64,000 nt of DNA from Rodentibacter genomosp. 2 (GTDB lineage Bacteria > Pseudomonadota > Gammaproteobacteria > Enterobacterales > Pasteurellaceae): positions 108,022 to 172,021 of the forward strand of contig MLHP01000002.1 of assembly GCA_001999425.1 (NCBI GenBank). Direction: 5' to 3'. The notes beneath the pieces are model-generated. The model was not told the DNA's origin. It did not search any database and saw nothing but the letters and a program-made list of their open reading frames with translations. Below, piece by piece: positions 1-10,022 of this stretch; within the stretch, counting starts at the first letter, position 1; each line of letters starts with the position of its first letter. Position numbers and translations under genes: made by a program.

Positions 1-406
1 GAACAAAATCTTGTGCGGTTAAAGGTGTACCATTTGACCATTTCAGCCCCTCACGCAGAATAAACGTCCAATTTTGATTATCTTGGGTTTGCCAACTTTC
101 TGCCGCCGCAGGAACAATATTCCCTTGCACATCATAAGCCGTGAGTCCTTCAAATAGATCCCGAATAAGGGAAAGCTGTTCTTCCTCTTTTACTTGCCAA
201 GGATCTAAAACCGCTTCGAATTTTATGCCACGTATCAGTTTTTCACGATTGTGTTGAGCCACCGGTTTTTCTATTGAAATAGTAGATTCAGACTGAGATT
301 GAGATAGCCTTGGATTATTCAGATTCTCGTTATCACAACCGCTTAGCGTAAAAATAACGGAAAAAATAACCGCACTTTTCAAACTTGCAGATAAAAAATT
401 ATTCAT
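1..406 (-). CDS. Peptide ABC transporter substrate-binding lipoprotein (5' part)
   Basis: Partial gene running off the left edge; about 135 codons are present. Translation from the ATG at 404-406 gives a short basic N-terminus, a hydrophobic stretch and a lipobox ending LSGC, so the product should be a lipoprotein exported across the inner membrane. The following sequence (LIRDLFEGLTAYDVQGNIVPA, then WTFILREGLKWSNGTPLT) is typical of the family-5 oligopeptide/dipeptide-binding proteins (OppA/SapA/DppA class). An uptake signal lies inside the signal-peptide codons. The start overlaps the end of ybaN by 8 bases, so the two genes are probably co-transcribed. The exact ligand cannot be told from this fragment. 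Confidence 0.8.
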   Translation of the reverse strand, partial: MNNFLSASLKSAVIFSVIFTLSGCDNENLNNPRLSQSQSESTISIEKPVAQHNREKLIRGIKFEAVLDPWQVKEEEQLSLIRDLFEGLTAYDVQGNIVPAAAESWQTQDNQNWTFILREGLKWSNGTPLTAQDFV

Positions 407-803
407 TTCCTATCTCTTCTCTTTGTATGGAAGCAAGTTCTGATTCTTCCTCGGTTTTAATCCAAAATAAGAAAAACCAATACTTCACAACAATTAATAA
501 GGCGATAATACTTCTGCTCACCACGCTCGGAGTAAAATAAAAGCCGATCAATAACATTGCGCTGGCAAATGCCAAAATAACTATTTTTGTTTTTTTGCTC
601 ATTGCTCGGCGTTCATTAAAAGACTTCAAATGTTTTTGATAGATAGAAGTGCCAAGAAACCAGGTTTCTAAACGCGTTGAGCCTTTCGCAAAGAAAAACA
701 ACGTCAGTAAAAGAAATGGTGTGGTTGGCAAAAGCGGAAGAAAAATACCAACAATACCGAGAGCAAGAGAAATAAAACCCAATAGAATATAAATGTATTT
801 CAT
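399..803 (-). CDS. ybaN: YbaN family inner membrane protein (DUF454)
   Basis: A 134-residue protein with an N-terminal hairpin of two hydrophobic segments around a PLLPTTPFLLL turn (residues about 5-40), and two more membrane segments at about 75-115. The G-x-LPLLPTTPF pattern and the length match the DUF454/YbaN inner membrane family, whose biochemical role is unknown. It lies directly upstream of, and overlaps, the peptide-binding lipoprotein gene, and is transcribed divergently from prlC. Confidence 0.85.
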   Translation of the reverse strand: MKYIYILLGFISLALGIVGIFLPLLPTTPFLLLTLFFFAKGSTRLETWFLGTSIYQKHLKSFNERRAMSKKTKIVILAFASAMLLIGFYFTPSVVSRSIIALLIVVKYWFFLFWIKTEEESELASIQREEIGNE

Positions 804-862
804 AGTATTCCTAAATAATTTAAATGCGAACCATTATTACTGATTTTTTAGATTTTTCAACC

Positions 863-892
863 TTGATATTATAGAATTCACCGTCATATACA
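863..892 (+). promoter_or_regulatory. Putative prlC promoter
   Basis: A -35-like TTGATA (863-868) and a -10-like TATACA (887-892) with an 18-base spacer lie just ahead of prlC. The ribosome-binding site AAGGAAA stands a few bases before the ATG at 918. Read by eye; not tested. Confidence 0.45.
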
Positions 893-917
893 GAATAGTT
901 TAAAAAAGGAAATATCT

Positions 918-2957
918 ATGACAAATCCATTACTCAATATCCAAGGGCTACCGCCTTTTTCACAAATCAAACCGGAACACATTCAACCTGCCGTAGAAAA
1001 ACTCATTCAAGATTGCCGTAACACAATAGAACAGGTGTTAAATCAACCGCACTTTACTTGGGAAAATTTCATTCTACCTTTAACGGAAGTGAGCGATCAT
1101 CTAAGTCAGGCTTGGTCGCCGATTTCCCATTTAAATTCGGTAAAAAACAGTCCTGACTTACGCGAGGCCTATCAGGCTTGCTTACCTCTACTTTCTGAAT
1201 ATAGTACTTGGGTTGGTCAGCATAAAGGACTTTATAATGCGTATTTAGCACTCAAAAACAGTCCTGAATTTGCCACTTATTCCGTGGCTCAAAAAAAGGC
1301 GATTGAAAATTCCTTACGGGATTTTGATCTTTCTGGTATTGCTTTATCGGAAGAAAAACAAAAACGTTATGGTGAAATTTCAGCAAGATTATCCGAACTC
1401 AGTTCTCAATTCAGTAATAATGTGCTTGATGCAACGATGGGTTGGGAAAAAGTGGTTGAAGATGAAACTGCACTCAAAGGACTACCTGAATCCGCATTGC
1501 AAGCAGCAAAACAATCCGCCGAGACTAAAGGCTTAAAAGGCTACCGTTTTACCCTTGAAATTCCAAGTTATTTACCAGTAATGACTTACTGTGAAAACCG
1601 CGTATTACGCGAAGAAATGTACCATGCTTACGCAACCCGAGCCTCAGAACAAGGCCCGAATGCCGGCAAATGGGATAACAGCAAGATCATGGAAGAAATT
1701 CTCACCTTACGTGTAGAATTGGCAAAATTACTCGGTTTTAATACTTACACCGAACTTTCCCTTGCGACGAAAATGGCGGAAAATCCACAACAAGTGCTGG
1801 ATTTCTTAGATAATTTGGCGAAACGTGCCAAACCGCAGGGTGAAAAAGAATTGGTTGAACTTAAAGCCTATTGTGAAAAAGAATTCGGTGTCACAGAACT
1901 TGAACCTTGGGATATTGGTTTTTACAGCGAAAAACAAAAACAACATCTATACGCTATCAATGATGAAGAACTTCGTCCCTACTTTCCGGAAGATCGTGTC
2001 ATTTCAGGCTTATTTGAACTGATTAAGCGCATTTTCAATATCCGTGCAGTGGAACGCTTTGGTGTAGATACTTGGCACAAAGATGTGCGTTTCTTTGATC
2101 TCATTGATGAAAAAGATCAACTACGCGGTAGTTTTTATCTCGATCTTTATGCCCGCGAAAACAAGCGTGGCGGTGCATGGATGGATGATTGCATAGGTCG
2201 TAAACGCAAACTTGACGGTTCTATTCAAACACCGGTGGCATATTTAACCTGCAATTTCAACGCGCCTATTGGTGATAAGCCGGCATTATTTACCCACGAT
2301 GAAGTCACTACACTTTTCCACGAATTTGGACACGGCATTCACCATATGCTCACACAAATTGACATATCTGATGTGGCGGGTATTAACGGTGTACCTTGGG
2401 ATACGGTGGAATTACCAAGCCAATTTATGGAAAACTGGTGTTGGGAAGAAGAGGCGCTGGCTTTTATTTCCGGTCACTACGAAACGGGCGAACCTTTACC
2501 AAAAGAAAAACTCGCTCAACTATTAAAAGCAAAAAACTTCCAAGCGGCAATGTTCGTGTTACGTCAGCTTGAATTCGGAATTTTTGATTTCCGTTTACAT
2601 CACACTTTTGATCCGGAAAAAATGAATCAAATTCTCGACACACTCAAAGCCGTAAAATCGCAAGTCGCGGTGATTAAAGGAGTGGACTGGGCAAGAGCAC
2701 CACATAGTTTCAGCCATATTTTCGCTGGAGGCTATGCAGCAGGTTATTACAGCTACTTATGGGCGGAAGTGTTATCGGCAGATGCTTATTCCCGCTTTGA
2801 AGAAGAAGGGATTTTCAACCCAATCACAGGCAAATCCTTCCTAGATGAAATCTTAACCCGTGGTGGTTCGGAAGAACCGATGGAACTTTTCAAACGCTTC
2901 CGAGGCCGTGAACCACAACTAGATGCCCTGTTAAGACATAAAGGTATCGCAAACTAA
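918..2957 (+). CDS. prlC: Oligopeptidase A (M3 zinc metallopeptidase)
   Basis: A 679-residue cytoplasmic peptidase of the thimet oligopeptidase family (M3A), about the length of E. coli PrlC/OpdA. The zinc motif HEFGH is at residues about 468-472, inside LFHEFGHGIHHML, and the third-ligand region (WDTVELPSQFMENW) follows about 25 residues later. Family members degrade short peptides, including cleaved signal peptides. The N-terminus begins MTNPLLNIQGLPPF and has no signal sequence. It is monocistronic: its own promoter lies upstream and a strong terminator follows at once. Confidence 0.97.
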   Translation: MTNPLLNIQGLPPFSQIKPEHIQPAVEKLIQDCRNTIEQVLNQPHFTWENFILPLTEVSDHLSQAWSPISHLNSVKNSPDLREAYQACLPLLSEYSTWVGQHKGLYNAYLALKNSPEFATYSVAQKKAIENSLRDFDLSGIALSEEKQKRYGEISARLSELSSQFSNNVLDATMGWEKVVEDETALKGLPESALQAAKQSAETKGLKGYRFTLEIPSYLPVMTYCENRVLREEMYHAYATRASEQGPNAGKWDNSKIMEEILTLRVELAKLLGFNTYTELSLATKMAENPQQVLDFLDNLAKRAKPQGEKELVELKAYCEKEFGVTELEPWDIGFYSEKQKQHLYAINDEELRPYFPEDRVISGLFELIKRIFNIRAVERFGVDTWHKDVRFFDLIDEKDQLRGSFYLDLYARENKRGGAWMDDCIGRKRKLDGSIQTPVAYLTCNFNAPIGDKPALFTHDEVTTLFHEFGHGIHHMLTQIDISDVAGINGVPWDTVELPSQFMENWCWEEEALAFISGHYETGEPLPKEKLAQLLKAKNFQAAMFVLRQLEFGIFDFRLHHTFDPEKMNQILDTLKAVKSQVAVIKGVDWARAPHSFSHIFAGGYAAGYYSYLWAEVLSADAYSRFEEEGIFNPITGKSFLDEILTRGGSEEPMELFKRFRGREPQLDALLRHKGIAN

Positions 2958-2963
2958 TCCAAC

Positions 2964-2990
2964 AAAGCCCTGAATATTCAGGGCTTTTTT
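2964..2990 (+). terminator. Rho-independent terminator of prlC
   Basis: The arms AAAGCCCTGA and TCAGGGCTTT form a perfect 10-bp stem with a short AT loop, followed by a run of T. It starts seven bases after the prlC stop codon. Confidence 0.9.
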
Positions 2991-3251
2991 ATGGGTAAAG
3001 TGCGGTCAAATTTATCGGTGTTTTGGTATTCTCACTTGAAAAAACGACTACTTCCGGTATCTAATGGTGAGAATGGATTGGCTATCTTTTTCACAAGCAA
3101 ATACGGCGGCAAGTTTTGGTGGGATGAGAAGAATAAAACCACAGTCCTGCTGATAAGAATAAAGGTTCAGTACCATATAAGTGATTAGCACAAGCTTCAT
3201 GTACTAATTTAAAGTATCGAAAGAGTGATTCGAGGTAGAAAAAATCATATT
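2991..3251. other. Intergenic stretch without a recognised gene
   Basis: About 260 bases between the prlC and fabB terminators. It holds one uptake signal (AAGTGCGGT at 2998-3006). The open frame 2991-3188 begins inside the prlC terminator/uptake-signal region, has no ribosome-binding site and resembles no family I know. I see no RNA gene or mobile element here. Confidence 0.5.
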
Positions 3252-3288
3252 AAAAAAATCGCACGATATTGCTACCGTGCGATTTTCC
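3252..3288 (-). terminator. Terminator of fabB
   Basis: The arms AAAATCGCACG (3255-3265) and CGTGCGATTTT (3276-3286) form an 11-bp stem with a 10-base loop. The A-run at 3252-3258 gives the U-tail on the minus strand. Confidence 0.85.
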
Positions 3289-3307
3289 TTTTGATTAGCA
3301 CATTTGA

Positions 3308-4528
3308 TTAACCATTGTAACGTTTGAAAATTAACGTCGCATTCGTACCGCCAAAACCGAAACTATTTGACATGACGGTTTGCAAACCGGCATTTTCTTT
3401 CGTTTCTGTCACGATATTGCAACCTTCCGCCGCTTCATCTAAGGTTTCAATATTAATGCTTGGAGCAATAAAATCATTATCCAGCATTAATAAGGTATAA
3501 ATGGCTTCATGCGCACCAGCCGCCCCTAACGAGTGACCGGTCATTGATTTAGTGGATGAAATTGCCGGCACATTGGCACCAAATACACTTTTGATTGCGC
3601 CCAATTCTTTCGCATCACCAACCGGAGTTGAAGTGCCGTGAACATTAATGTAATCAATTGGCGTATCCACCGTTGCCATCGCTTGTTTCATACAACGTTC
3701 TGCCCCTTCACCGCTTGGCGCAACCATATCATAGCCATCTGAAGTGGCGCCATAGCCCACGATTTCCGCATAAATTTTTGCTCCGCGAGCAAGAGCGTGT
3801 TCTAACTCTTCCACCACTACAATCGCACCACCACCGGCAATCACGAAACCATCACGATTGGCATCGTAAGCACGAGACGCTTTTTCCGGTGTATCATTAT
3901 ATTTGGTGGAAACCGCTCCCATTGCGTCAAATTCAGTCGCACATTCCCAAGATAACTCTTCCGCACCACCTGCAAATACCACATCTTGTTTACCTAATTG
4001 AATCAATTCTAATGCGTGACCAATACAATGTGCCGAAGTCGCACAAGCGGAGCTAATAGAATAGCTGACACCACGGATTTTATAAGGGGTTGCCAAACAA
4101 GCAGAAACGCTGGAAGCCATGGTTTTTGTTACGGCATACGGGCCGATTGCCTTCACACCACGCGGACCACGCGCTGCATCACAGGCAATTAGTTGATTAT
4201 GCGCAGAGCCTGTACCTGCCCCGATAACTAAACCGGTACGATCATTTGATACCTGTTCTTCCGTTAATCCCGCGTCTTCAATCGCTTCACGCATAGAAAG
4301 ATAAGCATAAGCCGCCGCATCACCCATAAAACGATACACTTTACGATCAATATGTTCACTTGGATCCAATTTAATCGTACCCGCAACCTGACTACGCATT
4401 TTCATTTCAACAAATTCAGGTACAACCTCAATACCTGATTTTCCTGCTTTTAGTGAGGCAAGCACTTCTTCTTTATTGTTACCGATACTGGAAATAATAC
4501 CAAAGCCTGTAATTACAGCTCTTTTCAT
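3308..4528 (-). CDS. fabB: Beta-ketoacyl-ACP synthase I
   Basis: A 406-residue condensing enzyme of type II fatty-acid synthesis, the length of E. coli FabB. The Cys-His-His triad is visible: Cys about 162 in [12 protein letters not shown], His about 298 in [11 protein letters not shown], and His about 333 in [15 protein letters not shown]. The glycine-rich C-terminal [15 protein letters not shown] is also intact. FabB condenses acyl-ACP with malonyl-ACP and is needed for unsaturated fatty acids in gamma-proteobacteria. The gene stands alone, divergent from mnmC across a 188-base gap. No FabR or FadR box was evident to me. Confidence 0.97.
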   Translation of the reverse strand: MKRAVITGFGIISSIGNNKEEVLASLKAGKSGIEVVPEFVEMKMRSQVAGTIKLDPSEHIDRKVYRFMGDAAAYAYLSMREAIEDAGLTEEQVSNDRTGLVIGAGTGSAHNQLIACDAARGPRGVKAIGPYAVTKTMASSVSACLATPYKIRGVSYSISSACATSAHCIGHALELIQLGKQDVVFAGGAEELSWECATEFDAMGAVSTKYNDTPEKASRAYDANRDGFVIAGGGAIVVVEELEHALARGAKIYAEIVGYGATSDGYDMVAPSGEGAERCMKQAMATVDTPIDYINVHGTSTPVGDAKELGAIKSVFGANVPAISSTKSMTGHSLGAAGAHEAIYTLLMLDNDFIAPSINIETLDEAAEGCNIVTETKENAGLQTVMSNSFGFGGTNATLIFKRYNG

Positions 4529-4716
4529 TGCGTCTTCCTTTTTGTTTTATATGTCAAAATAACGGCTCAAAACTACTACGAAATAAAAATATTTCAAGTA
4601 ATAATTCATTTGTTCGACCAGTTAGAGACTATAAAATTCATACCGCCAACAAATTTCAATAAGCCGGAAAATTCCGTTATTATAAGTCAATTCAATAATG
4701 CAAGAAAGGAATAAAA

Positions 4717-6726
4717 ATGCTCGCCGTTCAGTATGCAGACATTCATTTTAATGAACAACATACCCCCGTTTCCAACCAATTTGATGATGTTTATTTTTCC
4801 AATTACGATGGATTGGCAGAAACGGATTATGTATTTTTGCAGGGCAATCAATTATGGGAACGTTGGCAAGATCATCAACATACTCACTTCACCATTGCAG
4901 AAACCGGTTTTGGTACAGGGTTAAATTTTTTTACCACTATCCAATTATTTCGAGAATTTCGCAAAAAATATGTCAATGCACCTCTCAAACGCCTCTACTT
5001 CATTTCTTTTGAAAAATATCCGCTAAAACCGACCGCTCTTCAGCAAGCCCATTCGGCATATCCGCAATTTGTCGAATTAAGCCAACATTTGCAATGCTAC
5101 TGGCGCTCACCGATTAAAGGCTGTCAACGCATTCATTTTGATGAAACCACCCTTGATTTATGGTTTGGTGATGTAACAGAAAATTTACCGCAACTTGGCG
5201 ATTATATGAATAATCGCATTGATGCTTGGTTTTTAGACGGATTCGCACCAAGCAAAAATCCGGATATGTGGAACGAAAACTTATATATCCAAATGTATCG
5301 GTTCACCAAATCGAATGGTACTTTTGCCACCTTCACCGCCTCAAGTGCGGTCAGAAAAGGATTAGCATCGGCAGGTTTTGCAGTCCAAAAACGTAAAGGT
5401 TTTGGCAAAAAACGGGAGTGCCTAAGCGGACAAAAAACACAAGCAAAACCGACCGCACTTTCATCCCCTTGGTATTTACCCCAACCGGCGTCCCTGAAAA
5501 AGCAAGACATTGCGATTATTGGTGGGGGCATTGCCTCGCTCTGTACCGCTATATCATTACTTCAACGCGGTGCCGATATCACCCTTTATTGTGAAGATGA
5601 ACAACTCGCCCTCAATGCTTCCGGCAATAAACAAGGCGCGTTTTATCCTCAACTGAGCGATGATAATCCTCTCACCGTCCGTTTTTATCTTCATGCCTTT
5701 TCCTACGGCAAACAATTACTGGATTGGGCAATAAAACAAGGTATTGAATTTGAATATGAATTTTGTGGCGTGGCATTATGTGCCTATAACGAAAAAAGTG
5801 CGGTCAAATTGGAAAAAATTTCCCAATTAGGCTTATCTAATGAAATATTTGAAATGCTCAATACTGAGACATTAAGCGAAAAAGTCGGTTTACCTCTTCC
5901 TTGTGGCGGTGGATTTATTCCTCAAGGTGCTTGGCTTGCTCCTCGCCAATTTGTGCAAAATACCTTTTCGCTACTTAAAAAATGCGGTGTAAAAATCAAA
6001 ACCTCACAAAAAATTACCGCACTTTCCCAAACCCAATCCGGTTGGCAAGTGCATAATTGCCGAAATGACAGCATAGAACACGAGGTTGTGATACTCGCCA
6101 ACGGCTATAAAATCACGGATTTTGTTCAAACGGAAAAACTTCCGCTCTACCCTATTCGCGGACAAGTGAGCCAAATTCCCACTTCCGAAAATTTACTAAA
6201 ACTAAAGTCCGTACTTTGTTACGATGGCTATCTCACACCGGTAGATCACGCCAAAACCAGCCATTGTCTTGGTGCAAGTCATATACGGGATAATACGGAT
6301 CATCGCTTTAGCGAACAAGAACAACGAGAAAACCAACAGAAACTGCAACAAAATATTGCGCAAAGTTGGACACAAGATGTGGATACCTCGGGCAATTTGG
6401 CACGCATGGGGATTCGTTGTTCTGTGCGTGATCTCGCCCCAATGGTAGGAAATGTCCCTAATTTCACCCGACAACACGAAGATTATCACAACCTATTTAA
6501 TCTCCGTCGCCGTAAGCAAACTATTCCAAGTGCGGTCAATTTCCCCAACCTTTTTCTAGTTGCCGCATTAGGATCACGCGGATTAACCTCCGCCCCTTTA
6601 TTAGGCGAAACTTTAGCATCATTAATTTATGGCGAACCCTTACCTTTAGGGGAAGAGATTATACAAAACCTATCCGCCAACCGTTCTTGGGTGAGAAAGT
6701 GGTTGAAAGGCTCAGAAGTGAAATAA
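4717..6726 (+). CDS. mnmC: Bifunctional tRNA mnm5s2U34 biosynthesis protein MnmC
   Basis: A 669-residue fusion of two enzymes. Residues about 1-250 are a SAM-dependent methyltransferase ([11 protein letters not shown] glycine-rich loop; [17 protein letters not shown]). Residues about 265-665 are an FAD-dependent oxidoreductase ([11 protein letters not shown] dinucleotide-binding motif at about 265; C-terminal [12 protein letters not shown]). Together they convert cmnm5s2U34 to mnm5s2U34 in the wobble position of certain tRNAs. Both domains look complete. The gene contains several in-frame uptake signals (near 5344, 5454, 5808 and 6530). Divergent from fabB. Confidence 0.96.
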   Translation: MLAVQYADIHFNEQHTPVSNQFDDVYFSNYDGLAETDYVFLQGNQLWERWQDHQHTHFTIAETGFGTGLNFFTTIQLFREFRKKYVNAPLKRLYFISFEKYPLKPTALQQAHSAYPQFVELSQHLQCYWRSPIKGCQRIHFDETTLDLWFGDVTENLPQLGDYMNNRIDAWFLDGFAPSKNPDMWNENLYIQMYRFTKSNGTFATFTASSAVRKGLASAGFAVQKRKGFGKKRECLSGQKTQAKPTALSSPWYLPQPASLKKQDIAIIGGGIASLCTAISLLQRGADITLYCEDEQLALNASGNKQGAFYPQLSDDNPLTVRFYLHAFSYGKQLLDWAIKQGIEFEYEFCGVALCAYNEKSAVKLEKISQLGLSNEIFEMLNTETLSEKVGLPLPCGGGFIPQGAWLAPRQFVQNTFSLLKKCGVKIKTSQKITALSQTQSGWQVHNCRNDSIEHEVVILANGYKITDFVQTEKLPLYPIRGQVSQIPTSENLLKLKSVLCYDGYLTPVDHAKTSHCLGASHIRDNTDHRFSEQEQRENQQKLQQNIAQSWTQDVDTSGNLARMGIRCSVRDLAPMVGNVPNFTRQHEDYHNLFNLRRRKQTIPSAVNFPNLFLVAALGSRGLTSAPLLGETLASLIYGEPLPLGEEIIQNLSANRSWVRKWLKGSEVK

Positions 6727-6739
6727 TGCTTTCCTTAAA

Positions 6740-6775
6740 AAAGCCTATCTTTCAAGTGAAAATAGGCTTTCTTTT
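6740..6775. terminator. Bidirectional terminator between mnmC and araA
   Basis: The arms AAAGCCTAT (6740-6748) and ATAGGCTTT (6762-6770) can be extended inward by TTTC/GAAA pairing. A-rich and T-rich flanks let it serve both converging genes. Confidence 0.8.
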
Positions 6776-6795
6776 CAGAAAATAGAGACGAAAAA

Positions 6796-8283
6796 TTATT
6801 TATAACTTAATTCATTCCAACGTAACTCATTTTTTAATTGAGCAAGTTCTGTATTTTCATTGATATGAATAAACTCAATATCAAAATATTCTGCAAACAT
6901 GCGTAACATATCGGCATCCGCATCCAAGCTAAATGCACTATGGTGCGCACCGCCGGCTAAAATCCAAGCTTGAGTCCCAACCTCAAAATTAGGCTTAAGC
7001 TGCCAAAAAGCATGTCCAACCGGCAAATTAGGCATATCTTGCGGTTTTTCTACCACATCCAAATCAGCAACAACCATACGGAATCGATTTCCCATATCAA
7101 CAATGGTTGCATTCACCGCACGACCGGTTTTTGCTGTGAAAATCAAACGGGTTGGATCTTCTTTGCCGCCAATACCAAGCGGTTTTATATCTAACAGAGG
7201 TTTATCATCAGTAATGGAAGGACAAACTTCCAACATATGTGCACCAAGTACCACTTCATTATTTTCGGCTAAATGATAGGTATAATCTTCCATAAAAGAA
7301 CTGCCTTTTGGCAATCCATACCCCATGACTTTTATTGCCCGAACCAACGCAGCAGTTTTCCAGTCTCCTTCAGCACCAAATCCATAACCTTGTTGCATTA
7401 AACGTTGTACCGGTAATCCCGGTAATTGTTTCATATTATGTAGATTTTCAAATGTATCCGTAAAGGCTTTAAAACCACCCTTATCTAAAAAACGTTTTAG
7501 CCCCAATTCAATTTTCGCCGTATCAAAAAGTGCGGTACGTTTTTCACCATTTTTTTGTAATTTAGCACTGATTAGGTATTCTTTTTCATACTCTTTAACC
7601 AATATTTCTGCCTCTTCATCAGTGACTGCATGAATACTCTCAACCAACTGATAGACACCATAACCATTAACGCTGTAACCAAATTTGATCTGGGCTTCAA
7701 CTTTATCTCCCTCTGTTACAGCAACTTGCCGCATATTGTCACCAAAACGTGCAATACGTAAATGTTGTTGATCATAAATTGCGGCTAAAACACGTTGCCA
7801 ACGATTAATTTTTTCTAACACAGCGGCATTTTTCCAATGTCCCACAACAATGTTTCTGGCTTTACGTAAACGGGATACCAAAAAACCAAATTCACGATCG
7901 CCATGTGCGGTTTGGTGAAGGTTCATATAATCCATGTCAATCTCATTCCAAGGAATAAATTGATTAAATTGGGTATGAAATTGTAATAATGGTTTGTTTA
8001 ACTGAGTTAAACCCGTAATCCACATTTTTGCCGGTGAAAACGTATGCATCCATGAAATAATTCCGACGCAGTGATCTTGGTTATTCGCCGCTTGGCAAAT
8101 TGATAAAATTTCTTCCGGTGAAGTAGCCAATTCTTTTAGCTTAATTTTGATAAATGGATTTTGCTGATTCAAATACTCTGTGATTTTCATGGCATTTTGT
8201 TTTACTTGTTGCAGCGCTTCATCACCGTATAAATGTTGGCTCCCTACAACAAACCAAACTTCCAGATTTTTAATAAATTCCAT
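6796..8283 (-). CDS. araA: L-arabinose isomerase
   Basis: Converts L-arabinose to L-ribulose, the first step of cytoplasmic arabinose use. The protein is 495 residues from the third of three consecutive ATGs. I choose that start because AGGAG abuts the first ATG and reaches a normal spacing only at the third. The sequence follows E. coli AraA closely (EVWFVVGSQHLYG, HTFSPAKMWI, LQFHTQFN, AHGDREFGF, GFGAEGDWKTAAL, DYTYHL, LGAHMLEVCPSI, ILAGGAHHSAFS). The metal-binding Glu and His residues sit in the GFGAEGDWK, MLEVCPS and GGAHH segments. Last gene of the araB-araA pair, nine bases after araB. Confidence 0.97.
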   Translation of the reverse strand: MEFIKNLEVWFVVGSQHLYGDEALQQVKQNAMKITEYLNQQNPFIKIKLKELATSPEEILSICQAANNQDHCVGIISWMHTFSPAKMWITGLTQLNKPLLQFHTQFNQFIPWNEIDMDYMNLHQTAHGDREFGFLVSRLRKARNIVVGHWKNAAVLEKINRWQRVLAAIYDQQHLRIARFGDNMRQVAVTEGDKVEAQIKFGYSVNGYGVYQLVESIHAVTDEEAEILVKEYEKEYLISAKLQKNGEKRTALFDTAKIELGLKRFLDKGGFKAFTDTFENLHNMKQLPGLPVQRLMQQGYGFGAEGDWKTAALVRAIKVMGYGLPKGSSFMEDYTYHLAENNEVVLGAHMLEVCPSITDDKPLLDIKPLGIGGKEDPTRLIFTAKTGRAVNATIVDMGNRFRMVVADLDVVEKPQDMPNLPVGHAFWQLKPNFEVGTQAWILAGGAHHSAFSLDADADMLRMFAEYFDIEFIHINENTELAQLKNELRWNELSYK

Positions 8284-8292
8284 CATCATCTC

Positions 8293-9894
8293 CTATGATA
8301 TCGTTAAAATTTTTGTATTAATGGCCTCTTGAACAATAGAAAGCCCCTGAGAATAACGTTTAATAAATTCGTTATAGCCACGAACCATCTCAATTTCCGG
8401 ATAAACAATCTCTTTATTGCAGCTAACAAAAATGTCTTCATCTAGGTAGGTTTCAAGAGATTTATGCTGATATGAAAGATAATTGGCTAATAATGCAATT
8501 CCCCACGCCCCTCCCTCAGTCGCTGATTCCATTACCGCAATAGGCACATTGAGTGCGGAAGCCAAAATTTTTTGTGCAATACCTCTTGTTTTGAAAATAC
8601 CGCCATGGGCTAAAATTTGTTGGATTTTGACTTGTTCCCGTTGCAATAAAATATCCATACCAAGTTTCATTGCTCCAAAAGCAGTATAAAGATGGACCCG
8701 AATAAAATTGGCTAAATTAAAATTTGCCTTCATCGGATGTAGAAACATAGGGCAACCTTCATTTAAGCCAACACCATGCTCTCCGGAATAAAAGCCATAG
8801 GCAAGCAAATTGCCACAGTTATCCTCCCCCTCTAACGCTTTTGTAAATAGGGTTTCATAAAGTTTGCTTTGACTCACATCTACACCAAATGCAGCCAAAC
8901 ATTCACCGAATAAACCAACCCAAGCATTAATATCTGATGTACAATTATTGGCGTGTGCCATCGCAACTAGTTTACCGCTCGGCGTAGTCACCATATCTAA
9001 TTGTTCATGTACTCTAGATAGTTCTTTTTCCAATACAATCATGGCAAAAGCGGAGGTTCCGGCTGAAATATTTCCGCTTTTTTCTCTGATACTGTTAGTT
9101 GCGACCATACCGGTTCCTGCGTCCCCTTCCGGTGGGCAAAGCGGGATACCGGCTTGTAATCCACCACTTGGATCAAGCAATTTAGCACCGGATTCTGTCA
9201 ATAACCCTGCGTATCCTCCGGCACTGACTACTTTGGGTAAAATATGACGAATCGTCCAGGGATAATCTAATTCACTAATAAGCCGCTCAAATTGATCTAA
9301 CATTTTTTGATTAAAATCATGCGTTTGAATATCAATAGGAAACATCCCTGAAGCCTCACAAATTCCTAAGACTTTTTCATCAGTTAATTTCCAATGAACA
9401 TAACCTGCCAACGTTGTTAAAAAATCAATATTCGATACGTGCTCTTCTTTATTTAAAATGGCTTGATATAAATGAGAAATGCTCCAACGTTGCGGAATGT
9501 TATATTGAAAAAGTGCAGTTAATTTTTCAGAAGATTTTGACGTGATATTATTACGCCAAGTACGGAAAAAAGTCAGCTGATTGCCTTCTTTATCGAATGG
9601 TATATAACCATGCATCATGCCACTAATACCAATTGCTTTCGCAGACCTAATAACAACATTGTATTGTTTTTTCACGGATTCGGAGAGCGAGGCATAGGCA
9701 CATTGTAATCCCCGCCAAATTTCTTTTTGAGGATAAGTCCAAATACCATCAATAAGATGATTTTCCCATTCAAATTCGCCTTTGGCTAAAATATTTCCTT
9801 TGCTATCAATTAACACCGATTTAATTCTTGTTGAACCAAATTCAATACCAATAGAAATATTGCCCTCTTCAATTATTTGTTTAATCTTTTGCAT
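8293..9894 (-). CDS. araB: Ribulokinase-like FGGY-family carbohydrate kinase
   Basis: Expected to phosphorylate L-ribulose to L-ribulose-5-P. The FGGY fold shows in the N-terminal phosphate motif GIEFGSTRIKSVLID, the central SGMMHGYIPFD and EGDAGTGMVATNS segments, and the C-terminal AHGGIFKTRGIAQ and ESATEGGAWG. It is 533 residues from the ATG at 9894, which has AAAGGTGG upstream; the in-frame GTGs at 9903 and 9900 lie in or beside that ribosome-binding site. Oddly, it does not resemble E. coli AraB in its signature regions, whereas the other ara proteins here do. It looks like a different FGGY subfamily used as the arabinose kinase. Position between araC and araA supports the role. No araD (ribulose-5-P epimerase) is adjacent. 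Confidence 0.85.
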   Translation of the reverse strand: MQKIKQIIEEGNISIGIEFGSTRIKSVLIDSKGNILAKGEFEWENHLIDGIWTYPQKEIWRGLQCAYASLSESVKKQYNVVIRSAKAIGISGMMHGYIPFDKEGNQLTFFRTWRNNITSKSSEKLTALFQYNIPQRWSISHLYQAILNKEEHVSNIDFLTTLAGYVHWKLTDEKVLGICEASGMFPIDIQTHDFNQKMLDQFERLISELDYPWTIRHILPKVVSAGGYAGLLTESGAKLLDPSGGLQAGIPLCPPEGDAGTGMVATNSIREKSGNISAGTSAFAMIVLEKELSRVHEQLDMVTTPSGKLVAMAHANNCTSDINAWVGLFGECLAAFGVDVSQSKLYETLFTKALEGEDNCGNLLAYGFYSGEHGVGLNEGCPMFLHPMKANFNLANFIRVHLYTAFGAMKLGMDILLQREQVKIQQILAHGGIFKTRGIAQKILASALNVPIAVMESATEGGAWGIALLANYLSYQHKSLETYLDEDIFVSCNKEIVYPEIEMVRGYNEFIKRYSQGLSIVQEAINTKILTIS

Positions 9895-9924
9895 TGCCAC
9901 CACCTTTATTCCCCAAACGAATTA

Positions 9925-9995
9925 ACAGTAGATTAACGATTTTTTTAACGAATCGTTAGACAACGATAGGCTACAAATATGGACAAAAAAGTTGC
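9925..9995 (-). promoter_or_regulatory. araBA promoter with AraC I1/I2-like half-sites
   Basis: Read on the minus strand: TCCATA (9978-9983), four bases, TAGC (9970-9973), a second half-site ending TGTCTAACG, and a -10-like TACTGT (9925-9930). The order and wording resemble my recollection of the E. coli araI1-araI2-pBAD region (TCCATA-N4-TAGC-N6-TACCTGACG ... TACTGT). The spacing from I2 to the -10 is about five bases longer here. The expected transcription start near 9918 leaves about 24 bases of leader before the araB ATG. Confidence 0.6.
9934..9958. repeat. Inverted repeat TAACGATT/AATCGTTA in the araBA promoter
   Basis: Perfect 8-bp arms (9934-9941 and 9951-9958) around a nine-base loop, between the I2-like site and the -10. 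It could be a weak araC terminator or an operator; there is no proper U-tail on the minus strand. Confidence 0.4.
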
Positions 9996-10006
9996 ATAAG
10001 AAAATA

Positions 10007-10022
10007 TGAGAACTCGATCAAA
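10007..10022. promoter_or_regulatory. Possible CRP site upstream of araBA
   Basis: TGAGA-N6-TCAAA, two mismatches from TGTGA-N6-TCACA. It lies about 95-98 bases upstream of the inferred araBA start, similar to the -93 position of CRP at E. coli araBAD. It abuts the araC stop codon. Confidence 0.4.

Noticed and set aside
2991..3188. Open frame of 65 codons after prlC
   Set aside because: It starts inside the prlC terminator/uptake-signal region, has no ribosome-binding site and no recognisable family.
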